The notes under the pieces were generated by a model. It had not been told where the DNA came from. It saw only the letters and a list, made by a program, of their open reading frames with translations, and did no database searches. Shown one piece after another: positions 1-6,300 of a stretch of 6,357 bases of DNA (the first letter of the stretch is position 1; every line of letters begins with the position of its first letter). The DNA comes from B21-G16 sp003644825 [NCBI: Candidatus Zhuqueibacterota bacterium]. Lineage in GTDB: Bacteria; SM23-31; B21-G16. The DNA lies in assembly GCA_003644825.1 (NCBI GenBank), contig QNDJ01000108.1, forward strand, positions 1 to 6,357, in the 5' to 3' direction. The position numbers were made by a program, and so were the translations under genes.

Positions 1-31
1 CCTTTATATAGATTTCCAGAACATATTTACC

Positions 32-56
32 ACTACCAGAATTCAATTCTGGTAGT
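32..56. repeat. Perfect 12-bp palindrome, ACTACCAGAATT-C-AATTCTGGTAGT
   Basis: The two arms (32-43 and 45-56) are exact reverse complements around a single C, so in RNA they fold into a strong hairpin. It is followed by a short T run (59-63), so it may terminate a gene lying left of the window. Its core ACCAGAAT...ATTCTGGT is shared with the palindrome at 6260-6282 on the other side of the operon, which suggests a dispersed genomic element rather than a one-off terminator. Confidence 0.7.
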
Positions 57-427
57 CACTTTTATGATAATTAAATAAACTCAATTTGCCTCTTTTATCA
101 GGTTTCAAATGCCACTGTGAAGTTCATCATCCACTTTCCCTTCTGCTGGTAATATATCACAATTAAGGGTATGTAAGAACACCTGTTATAACTATTAGAT
201 TAAATAAGAGTTTAAAATAATACGGATATAAAAATCAATATTATGGTTAATAAGAAATTAGGTCTTTAAAAATTGGGGTTATTTAAGAATGTAAATTAAC
301 TATAATAATAAGAATAAGATAAACCAGCAAAAATCGGCAATTAAAATATAATTCATCAGAGTTCCTGCCTGAAAAATCATTTCTGTATTTTGTCCATCAA
401 TGTATAAGGAATGTTTATATTTTTATA

Positions 428-549
428 TATATTATAAAAATTGAAATATCTATAATATATATTATAATATTAATAAATTAATTATTATAGCAATTTGTTT
501 AATAAATATTGATTTTGTATAAAATATGATTATATTATAAAAATTGAAA
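428..549. repeat. 19-bp direct repeat in the leader (428-446 and 531-549)
   Basis: The string TATATTATAAAAATTGAAA occurs exactly twice, with starts 103 bp apart, about 170 and 67 bp before the first start codon. It is low-complexity AT sequence, so part of the match could be chance, but 19 identical bases is more than expected even here. It could be a duplicated promoter segment or a pair of regulator sites; nothing in the sequence decides which. Confidence 0.5.
495..523 (+). promoter_or_regulatory. Candidate sigma-70-type promoter (TTGTTT, 17 bp, TATAAA)
   Basis: TTGTTT (495-500) and TATAAA (518-523) are separated by 17 bp and lie about 90 bp before the first start codon, a workable place for the operon promoter. 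The surrounding sequence is so AT-rich that similar pairs occur by chance, and a lineage with a divergent primary sigma factor would use a different consensus. This is a weak call. Confidence 0.25.
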
Positions 550-615
550 ATTGATTATTTTTAATAAATTATCGTTAATCATTGTTATACATCTGAGTAT
601 TTACAGGAACAATTT

Positions 616-1926
616 ATGAACAGATATATTAAAGAAATATTTATTTTCATATTTATTTTCTCTATATATTTTCTAATAAGTTGCTCAGAGAAGTATCCAT
701 CACCGGAGAGTAAATTTTCTAAAATAAAGGAATCAGGGTGTACTTACTGTCATCTGGATGCAGAGCTTCTTAAAAAAGTGGCTGAACCTCTTCCACCATC
801 AGAAGACGATGAAGGAGAAGGGTGAGGCGGTGCAGTGCCTCAGTTAGAGGCCTGGCAAATGGTTCTTGTTAAAGATAATTTTTTTAAAACGACTCACGGT
901 AAAATAGAATGTATTACCTGTCATAAAGGAGATAAGGATAAATATGAAAAAGATAAAGCCCATAAAAATATTATAGCATTCCCCAGCGAAGAACTTGAAG
1001 AATCCTGTGGCGGTTGTCATGGAGAAATAATGTCCAATTTTAAGACAGGTCTACATTTTACTTTATCCGGATATTTAAAAAGAATTGAAAATCGTTTAGG
1101 ATACAGCATAGCCGATAATCCTGATTTGATGGAACATTTTAACAATGAGTGTTATAAATGCCACGCAAGCTGTGGGCAGTGCCATATATCCAGACCAGCT
1201 TCCGTAAATGGAGGATTTTTAAAGGGGCATGTCTTTCAAAAAAAGCCAAGCCAATTGCTGAATTGTACTGCCTGTCATGGAAGTAGAGTCGGCAATGAAT
1301 ATCTTGGGCAGAATGAAGGATATAAAGCAGATGTTCACAGAATACCACTTGCAAAACAGTGTACAGATTGCCATACTGACAGGGAAATGCACAGCAGCGG
1401 GAATTTAGCTACACATAGGTATCAAGACAGGGATATGGTAAGATGTGAAAACTGTCATTTAAATGCTAAAGATAAAAATAAATACCATAAAGCACACTGG
1501 GGAAATTCCAGTAATCCCGAGTTATCCTGTCAGGTTTGTCATTCGCAACCCTATAAAAATTGTAATGCCTGCCATACCGGTGGAGAGGGAATTACAGGTT
1601 CCTCTTACTTCACTTTTAAGATAGCTAAAAATTATTTGAAATCTCCTGACCGAAATTACGATTATATTACAGTAAGACATATTCCCATAATTCAGGATAC
1701 CTATAAAAGCTGGGGAATTTCTGATTTACCAGATTTCTCATCAGAACCAACCTGGAAATATACAACCCCACATAATATTCAACGGTGGACACCCCAGACC
1801 GATACCACAGGAACTGAGGGCTCCTGTTTTGCAAAATGTCACAACTCAAATTATTATCTTACTGAAGAAGACCTTAAAAATTATGAAAAAGATGCAAATA
1901 AAAACATAATTATGAAAATAAAATGA
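616..1926 (+). CDS. Multiheme c-type cytochrome lipoprotein, probable selenoprotein (UGA at 823-825 read as Sec)
   Basis: Read through its single in-frame UGA, this is a 436-residue exported cytochrome. Residues 1-23 form a lipoprotein signal with lipobox LISC (Cys23). The next residue is Ser, not Asp, which would favour the outer membrane under the E. coli rule. The first heme site is CTYCH at 42-46. An acidic stretch (EDDEGEG) leads to position 70, the UGA, followed by GGAVPQLEAWQ. Nine further CxxCH sites start at residue 99, and a final CxxxCH site starts at 404, giving 11 possible hemes. AGGA at 605-608 lies 7 nt before the ATG. A standard caller would split this into a 69-residue fragment (616-825) and a GTG-started 363-residue fragment (835-1926). 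The latter lacks any signal peptide, so its hemes could not be matured alone. UGA also ends this gene at 1924-1926, and no other gene has an internal UGA. A recent nonsense mutation (GGA to TGA) or a sequence error is the alternative. No catalytic function can be assigned. Confidence 0.75.
823..825 (+). other. In-frame UGA, probable selenocysteine codon (residue 70)
   Basis: The UGA separates two pieces of one reading frame, giving the local peptide GEG-U-GGAVPQLEAW. Both sides look coding: heme sites and a lipoprotein signal upstream, heme sites immediately downstream. No Cys lies within the next 28 residues, so Sec would not form a CxxU-type redox pair locally. The stem-loop at 833-854 supplies the expected recoding signal. 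Whether the genome has selA, selB, selC and selD cannot be seen here. Confidence 0.7.
833..854 (+). promoter_or_regulatory. Bacterial SECIS-like stem-loop after the UGA
   Basis: CAG (833-835) pairs with CTG (852-854), T836 is bulged, GCCTC (837-841) pairs with GAGGC (847-851), and the loop is AGTTA (842-846). The loop begins 16 nt after the UGA and has G as its second base. Both match the general rule for bacterial SECIS elements: loop 16-37 nt from UGA, with a G among its first two bases. A bulged U below the apical stem and a GU in the loop are also SelB-recognition features of the E. coli fdhF element. The upper stem here is longer than in fdhF. The fold was found by eye, not by energy calculation. 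Confidence 0.65.
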
Positions 1927-1957
1927 GCCAATATAATTATTAAATGGAGGATGTGTT

Positions 1958-3022
1958 ATGTTAAAGAAACTTGCTGTATATGTTGTTGTTCTATTGTTCG
2001 TAATACCATCAGTTTTTAATTGCGGTAAAGAGAGCCCAACAAAACCTGAAGGTGTTAATGAATTTGACCTTGTCGCCAGTGTAGGAGATGATTATTTCAC
2101 CAGTTATACTACCCCTTCGGGAAATCCTGTTAACACTACAATCTCCAATGTATTTACTATTTTAACTGATGGTGATGATTCAAATGACCCCTATATTATT
2201 GATTATCGTTCTGCATCCGATTTTGCATCCGGTCACATTAAAGGTGCTGTTAATATGTCCCTGGGTAGTTTAATAAGTAATATTGAAAATGGCAAAATAC
2301 CAAAAAATAAAACCATTTTGAATGTATGTTATACAGGGCAAACTGCAAGCCACGCAACGGCTGTTTTAAATATGCTTGGTTATGATGCACAAAATTTATT
2401 ATTCGGGATGTGTGGTGTTACTACTTCCAGTGAAGTGAATGGAACAGACAAATGGTCAAAACAAATTGCTACTGATGAATATGCAACTCAATTAGTTTCC
2501 ACACCTTCAACACCAACAAAGGTATATGATTTCCCTAAAATAAATACCGGTAAGAAAACCGCTGAAGAAATCATTAAAGCAAGATTTACTGCATATCTTA
2601 ATTCTAAGGGTGGAAGCTGGGCTAATATAACCGCTGACCAGGTTTTCGAAGACCCATCCAGTTATTTTATAATTAACTACTGGCCTGAAAGTGATTATAA
2701 CAACCCTGGACATATACCCGGTGCATATCAGTTCACTCCAAAATCTTCTCTGAGAAAAGACCAGAAACTAAAATACTTACCCACAGATAAAGAAATTGTT
2801 GTATATTGTTATTCAGGCCAGACATCGGCTCAGGTTGTCGCTTATCTTCAAATCCTTGGATATGATGCATATAGTTTACTTTTTGGTGTAAATGGTTTCG
2901 CTTATAATTCACTTTCTGCCCACAAATATGTGGCACCCGTTACTGATTATTCTTCAATTTTGACAACATCTAAACCTGAACTAAAACTGGTATTATTCAT
3001 TAAAGATATTTTTCAATTATAA
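1958..3022 (+). CDS. Tandem-rhodanese lipoprotein (ExtH-like)
   Basis: This 354-residue protein starts with a lipoprotein-type signal (MLKKLAVY..., hydrophobic 5-20) ending at Cys22. Its lipobox, VFNC, is unusual because of the Asn before Cys. Two rhodanese domains follow. Domain 1, about residues 65-155, has DYRSASDFASGHIKGAVN and active-site loop CYTGQTA with Cys124. Domain 2, about 215-310, has NYWPESDYNNPGHIPGAY and loop CYSGQTS with Cys284. Both catalytic Cys are kept, whereas in many tandem rhodaneses one domain is inactive. Each domain ends in a matching LGYDA..LLFG segment, showing an internal duplication. GGAGG at 1946-1950 sits 7 nt before the ATG, making it the best ribosome site in the operon. 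Rhodaneses move sulfane sulfur (or selenium) through a Cys persulfide. An extracytoplasmic lipid-anchored form beside cytochromes and a porin resembles ExtH of Geobacter ext clusters. Its substrate is unknown. Confidence 0.88.
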   Translation: MLKKLAVYVVVLLFVIPSVFNCGKESPTKPEGVNEFDLVASVGDDYFTSYTTPSGNPVNTTISNVFTILTDGDDSNDPYIIDYRSASDFASGHIKGAVNMSLGSLISNIENGKIPKNKTILNVCYTGQTASHATAVLNMLGYDAQNLLFGMCGVTTSSEVNGTDKWSKQIATDEYATQLVSTPSTPTKVYDFPKINTGKKTAEEIIKARFTAYLNSKGGSWANITADQVFEDPSSYFIINYWPESDYNNPGHIPGAYQFTPKSSLRKDQKLKYLPTDKEIVVYCYSGQTSAQVVAYLQILGYDAYSLLFGVNGFAYNSLSAHKYVAPVTDYSSILTTSKPELKLVLFIKDIFQL

Positions 3023-3035
3023 TACAGAGAAGTAG

Positions 3036-4238
3036 ATGAATAAAAAAATAGCAATTACAAATTCCGGGATTCTGATATTATTCTTTTTATGTATAAAACT
3101 TTATGCGCAGGGGATTGAATTTCACGGTAGAACTACAAATTCTATTTATACCTATGAAACTGATAAGCTCCATACCAGAGCTTATCAGTTTATAAGGTTT
3201 GAATTGAAACACAAAAGTTACAGAAACATTTGCTTGAATACATCTATGCGATTCCTAACAGATATGAATCAGAACCTGTCAAGCGACTTAAGATATAAAA
3301 TGTATGTTCTAAATCTGAGTCTTAAAAAACTCCTTAACAATCGGATGGATCTGGTAATAGGAAGACAGTTTTTACATCCTGGAACGGTCCTTGGAGGTCT
3401 TGATGGAGTTTTTACTAAATTTACTGTTTCAAAACATATATCCCTGAATCTGTATGGTGGGGTAGAATCCCATCTTCTCAGAAGTATGAAAATATATAAA
3501 ACGAATGATGCTCTTACTATCGGAGGTTTATTCCAGATACAAAAAATATTTTCTTCAAAACTTCAGCTGCTGTATTTACAGAAAAACAGTAATAATGGAG
3601 CATACTGGCAAATCGCTGGTATTAACTTTGAAAACAGGATTCTGCCCCATATTCAATTTACAATTCAATCCCATTATGACCTGATAAATTCCAGATTTCA
3701 TAGATTACTTTTTTCAGCAAAATATTACCTTGCCAGGAAAATGTTTTTTTCTCTTGGTTATAAAAGTCAGTACCCTCAGGTATATTCTAATTCATTTTTT
3801 ACCATTTTTGAGCCCGAGGCTTACAGACAATATAAACTTTCCTGCTCATATAAAATTCTTAAAGATTATTTTGTTAGCGGTCAATTTCAGTTTATCAAAT
3901 TTGACACCGAAACTGCCAACCGGCTTTTTTTAACGCTGTACAATAATAATGGCAGCATCGGGTGCATTCTTGAGAGTGGGTATGCAGGAAGTCAACTGGG
4001 AGTAATGTTCGATTATTTGTATGAATTAACTCCAGATTTGATTGCCTCTGTTAATGTAGATTATTCAAGATACAGGCTGGAAAAAGTATATCAATTTGAA
4101 AACCAGGTCTCTAACGCAGCACGTTTAACATATAAATTCAATAGAATGCTACAGTTCGTTCTGGAATATCAATGGCTTACAAATAGATATAAAAAACAGG
4201 ATTCCAGATTACTGAACCATATTCACTTTAGCTGGTAA
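3036..4238 (+). CDS. Porin-like outer-membrane beta-barrel protein (ExtI-like by context)
   Basis: This 400-residue protein has an N-terminal signal peptide (hydrophobic core 10-22, likely cut after LYA at residue 24). It then runs in alternating polar/hydrophobic stretches rich in Tyr, Phe, Ser and Arg, such as HISLNLYGGVES and LFSAKYYLARKMFFSLGYKS, as expected of transmembrane beta-strands. It ends in LNHIHFSW, with a terminal aromatic residue typical of Bam-assembled barrels. It has no CxxCH motif and contains few Cys. The start is 13 nt after the rhodanese stop, with a modest AGAGAAG ribosome site at 3026-3032. Placed between a rhodanese lipoprotein and multiheme cytochromes, it most likely forms the outer-membrane sheath of an electron conduit or an oxyanion channel, as proposed for ExtI. 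I assign it by architecture and context; I cannot confirm sequence homology to ExtI by eye. Its early coding part contains a perfect 14-bp hairpin (3157-3191). Confidence 0.75.
   Translation: MNKKIAITNSGILILFFLCIKLYAQGIEFHGRTTNSIYTYETDKLHTRAYQFIRFELKHKSYRNICLNTSMRFLTDMNQNLSSDLRYKMYVLNLSLKKLLNNRMDLVIGRQFLHPGTVLGGLDGVFTKFTVSKHISLNLYGGVESHLLRSMKIYKTNDALTIGGLFQIQKIFSSKLQLLYLQKNSNNGAYWQIAGINFENRILPHIQFTIQSHYDLINSRFHRLLFSAKYYLARKMFFSLGYKSQYPQVYSNSFFTIFEPEAYRQYKLSCSYKILKDYFVSGQFQFIKFDTETANRLFLTLYNNNGSIGCILESGYAGSQLGVMFDYLYELTPDLIASVNVDYSRYRLEKVYQFENQVSNAARLTYKFNRMLQFVLEYQWLTNRYKKQDSRLLNHIHFSW
3157..3191 (+). repeat. Perfect 14-bp inverted repeat inside the porin-like gene
   Basis: AAACTGATAAGCTC (3157-3170) and its exact complement GAGCTTATCAGTTT (3178-3191) flank a 7-nt loop, CATACCA. 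The hairpin sits about 120 nt into the gene and encodes residues in the stretch ETDKLHTRAYQF. Only a three-base T run follows, so it is a poor intrinsic terminator. It could act as an mRNA stability or pausing element, or be a chance coding palindrome. Confidence 0.7.
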
Positions 4239-4254
4239 TTAAAGGACTTATGGT

Positions 4255-5142
4255 ATGAAAAAGGGATTAAATGTAATATCAATTTTTATTCTGACAGCGG
4301 CAGTAATTGTGTTTTCAAAACCTCCAGGAACAGACCTAAAGTTTTCACATAAGTATCATATTGTTGAAGTAGAGGTTGAATGCAGCGACTGCCACAGTGC
4401 TGCTGATACAAGTTTGCTTTCCACTGATAATTTACTACCGGACCATAAAACCTGTAGCGAGTGCCATGAAATTGAAGATAACTGCAAGTTGTGCCATAAG
4501 AATGAAGAAACTGCTTCTGCTGTTCCAAGAATACAGAACTATATTGCTAATTTCCCTCACATAAAACACAAGAGTGATAAACTTTCCTGTGAAAAGTGCC
4601 ATTCCCGTATAAAAGAAAGTGAAAGTATTGCCGAAAAACATCTACCGAAAATGTCTGTTTGCACGGATTGCCATAATGATGTTTCCAGGACTGATTATTG
4701 TTTTACCTGTCATTCAAAAGGGGAGAACTTAACTCCTCCAGACCACGAACTTGCCTGGAAAAAGCAGCATGGAATCGCTTCTTATATGAGTTCTAATAAT
4801 TGTGCAGAGTGTCACACTAAAAATTTCTGTATTGACTGCCACAGAAAGGACAATCTGGACCATAAAACCCACCCTCTTAATTATGTAAATATTCACGGAA
4901 TATATGCCAAGGGTAATAAAGATAATTGTTATACCTGTCACGAGGAATTATCATTCTGTATTGACTGCCATAGACAGAAAATGGTAATGCCCCGAAACCA
5001 CGCATCAGCAAACTGGTCAAATAGAACTACAGGTGGTGCTCATGCCAGAGCTGCTAAGCTTGACCTGGACAGTTGTATAGGGTGTCATTCCGATATTAAT
5101 GGAAATCCAGTATGCATTGAATGTCATGAATCTAAGAAATAG
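4255..5142 (+). CDS. Periplasmic dodecaheme c-type cytochrome
   Basis: This 295-residue protein has a signal peptide (hydrophobic 7-20, no lipobox; likely cut near residue 21), so the mature protein should be soluble in the periplasm. It carries 12 CxxCH sites, from CSDCH at residue 43 to CIECH at 287, about one per 20 residues. Extra His residues suited as distal axial ligands occur throughout, including FSHKYH before the first heme, FPHIKHK and NIHGIYAK. This FSHKxH...CxxCH arrangement is typical of small-heme-spacing cytochromes of the c7/c3-like multiheme families. AAGGA at 4242-4246 lies 8 nt before the ATG, which is 16 nt after the barrel gene stop. The likely job is to pass electrons between inner-membrane quinol oxidases and the outer-membrane complex, or to serve as the inner half of the conduit. 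It is comparable in position to the multiheme ExtK/ExtL proteins. No enzyme motif is visible. Confidence 0.88.
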   Translation: MKKGLNVISIFILTAAVIVFSKPPGTDLKFSHKYHIVEVEVECSDCHSAADTSLLSTDNLLPDHKTCSECHEIEDNCKLCHKNEETASAVPRIQNYIANFPHIKHKSDKLSCEKCHSRIKESESIAEKHLPKMSVCTDCHNDVSRTDYCFTCHSKGENLTPPDHELAWKKQHGIASYMSSNNCAECHTKNFCIDCHRKDNLDHKTHPLNYVNIHGIYAKGNKDNCYTCHEELSFCIDCHRQKMVMPRNHASANWSNRTTGGAHARAAKLDLDSCIGCHSDINGNPVCIECHESKK

Positions 5143-5151
5143 AGGATTTAA

Positions 5152-5886
5152 ATGAAAACAGTTTACTTGACATTGGTTTTTTTAACAGTTAGTGGATTAG
5201 TTATACTCTGTTGTTCCAGAGATAAAGAACCTCTTGTAAGTTATACTCATCCCTCCAGCTGGATGAATGTTAAATCGGATGAATTTCACGGTAAAAAAGT
5301 TGTTGAAATTTCTTATAGCTCCTGCAAAAGCTGTCATGGCACTAGCTTAGATGGTGGTAAGAGCGGGGTTTCTTGCTTTAAATGTCATCAGATATACCCC
5401 CATTCTTCAAAATGGGTTGAGCTTGCAAGTGCTGGTTTTCACGGAAACTATATCAGAGGTGAGAACTGGAGCATGCAAGACTGTAAACCTTGCCATGGTA
5501 ATGATTACAGAGGTGGACAGAGTCAAAAATCCTGTTATGATTGTCATACTGGTAGTCAGGGACCCGAAACCTGTAACGTCTGTCACGGCAGTCAGGCAAA
5601 TGCTGCCCCACCTGAAGACCTAAATAATAGAACCTCAACTTCAGAAATAACCATCGGTGCTCATCAGATAATGATTTCAAATTTCGTTGCTACAAATGAA
5701 AACCTTACTATAAAAAATGTATGCAGTGTCTGTCATCAACTTCCCGGCTCTATTTCTCAGGCAGGGCATATAGATACAACACCTCACGCCGAAGTTTTAT
5801 CCAGCCTGGGATGGGACAGAAATAAACGAACTTGTGCAAATAGCTGCCACGGTGAAGAAGAGCATGTATGGAATAATTTTAAATAG
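5152..5886 (+). CDS. Heptaheme c-type cytochrome lipoprotein
   Basis: This 244-residue protein starts with a lipoprotein-like signal ending in a Cys pair (LVILCCS, Cys20/Cys21); which Cys is lipidated is unclear. Six CxxCH sites, the first at residue 58, are followed by a CxxxCH site (CANSCHG) at 228, giving seven possible hemes. The first half is an internal repeat of about 55 residues: FHG..., CKSCHGTSLDGGKSGVSCFKCH, then FHG..., CKPCHGNDYRGGQSQKSCYDCH. The shared pattern is CxxCHGxxxxGGxSxxSCxxCH, which is common in exported metal-reducer cytochromes. AGGA at 5143-5146 is 5 nt before the ATG and immediately follows the preceding stop codon, favouring translational coupling. The lipid anchor suggests an outer-membrane position, on either the periplasmic or the surface side. 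It may be the partner of the first-gene lipoprotein cytochrome across the barrel, but that is inference. Confidence 0.87.
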   Translation: MKTVYLTLVFLTVSGLVILCCSRDKEPLVSYTHPSSWMNVKSDEFHGKKVVEISYSSCKSCHGTSLDGGKSGVSCFKCHQIYPHSSKWVELASAGFHGNYIRGENWSMQDCKPCHGNDYRGGQSQKSCYDCHTGSQGPETCNVCHGSQANAAPPEDLNNRTSTSEITIGAHQIMISNFVATNENLTIKNVCSVCHQLPGSISQAGHIDTTPHAEVLSSLGWDRNKRTCANSCHGEEEHVWNNFK

Positions 5887-6126
5887 TTCTTTTTTAATTA
5901 TAAATAATATTTCCATTTAAAATTTCTTACCTTTTAACTAAAATAAATCTATAATTAATGAAATACTAATTATTATAACCTTTATAATTGCTATCCTTAA
6001 GCCTGTAGCTTTGTAAAAAATCTAATTTTATATACTTTCTCGGTTGGGAAAAGATATTCAAATTACAATTCACTAATTCATTAAATCCGTTGAACTTGTA
6101 CTTGTTAATAAATATTTTTCACATAG

Positions 6127-6164
6127 CCGGGAGATTGATTCGTCCATACGGACAAGCAATGACA
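6127..6164. repeat. Dispersed-repeat-like element, GGGAGATTG...GTCC-ATAC-GGAC...CAATGACA
   Basis: GCCGGGAGATTGATTCGTCC is followed by ATAC, GGAC (6150-6153) and AGCAATGACAGG. GTCC (6142-6145) and GGAC form a small hairpin. The outer GAGATTG and CAATGACA words match a palindromic repeat that is widespread in intergenic regions of many bacteria (form GAGATTGCTTCGTC...CAATGACA). I recognise the pattern from memory; the copy number in this genome is unknown. Confidence 0.55.
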
Positions 6165-6182
6165 GGTATGGTTTTAATTGAA

Positions 6183-6224
6183 AGCTCTATCAGGAGCGGG
6201 ATGTGATTTTAAAAGTCTATAAAC
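6183..6224. repeat. Dispersed-repeat-like hairpin, GCTC-TATCAG-GAGC followed by GGGATGTG
   Basis: GCTC (6184-6187) and GAGC (6194-6197) form a short stem, followed by GGGATGTG and later AGTCTATAAA. This resembles intergenic repeats of the form GCTC...GGAGCGGxATGT...TATAG that occur in many copies in some Bacteroidota-like genomes. The match is partial and from memory, so the call is tentative. Confidence 0.35.
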
Positions 6225-6259
6225 AATAAAACTAAGGATATATTATTTAATTCTTTTCC

Positions 6260-6282
6260 GCACCAGAATCGAATTCTGGTGC
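6260..6282. repeat. 10-bp palindrome, GCACCAGAAT-CGA-ATTCTGGTGC
   Basis: The arms 6260-6269 and 6273-6282 are exact reverse complements around CGA. The core ACCAGAAT...ATTCTGGT is identical to that of the palindrome at 32-56, differing in the central bases and outermost pairs. No T run follows on either strand, so terminator function is not supported here; a repeated extragenic palindrome is more likely. Confidence 0.65.
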
Positions 6283-6300
6283 TGGAATAATTCATTGGTA

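Larger units (their letters stand above)
1..615. other. AT-rich non-coding leader upstream of the cytochrome operon
   Basis: I see no convincing gene on either strand here. The left 180 bases are mixed in composition and contain the palindrome at 32-56. From about 180 to 600 the sequence is extremely rich in A and T, with many TATAAT-like strings, so it probably carries the operon promoter although no single site stands out. A short open stretch on the minus strand (roughly 110-210) has no start codon or homology that I recognise. No tRNA-like cloverleaf or riboswitch core was apparent by eye. Confidence 0.6.

Noticed and set aside
110-210. Possible 3' end of a minus-strand gene
   Set aside because: A frame of about 33 codons lacks a start, is bounded by stops, and shows nothing I recognise.
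823-825. UGA reassigned genome-wide to Gly or Trp
   Set aside because: No other gene in the window has an internal UGA, Trp is encoded by TGG throughout, and UGA at 1924-1926 acts as a normal stop just before the next gene. A Gly here would fit the linker, but a global code change does not fit the window.
1139-1849. Minus-strand open frames opposite the cytochrome (also at 2507-2936, 4286-4941 and 5453-5680)
   Set aside because: They lie antisense to well-supported genes, have no sensible ribosome sites or domains, and their Cys/His-rich look comes from reading heme codons backwards.
835-1926. A separate gene starting at GTG 835
   Set aside because: GAGG at 824-827 is 7 nt upstream, so reinitiation is mechanically possible. 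But the product would have ten heme motifs and no signal peptide, so it could not be matured, and it shares its frame exactly with the exported upstream piece.
616-1926. Pseudogene through a nonsense mutation
   Set aside because: Not fully excluded, since GGA to TGA is one change. But there is no other lesion in 436 codons, all heme motifs are intact, and a SECIS-like structure follows at the right distance.
5887-5940. Intrinsic terminator after the last gene
   Set aside because: There is a T run but no stable GC-containing stem before it; only weak AT pairing is visible.
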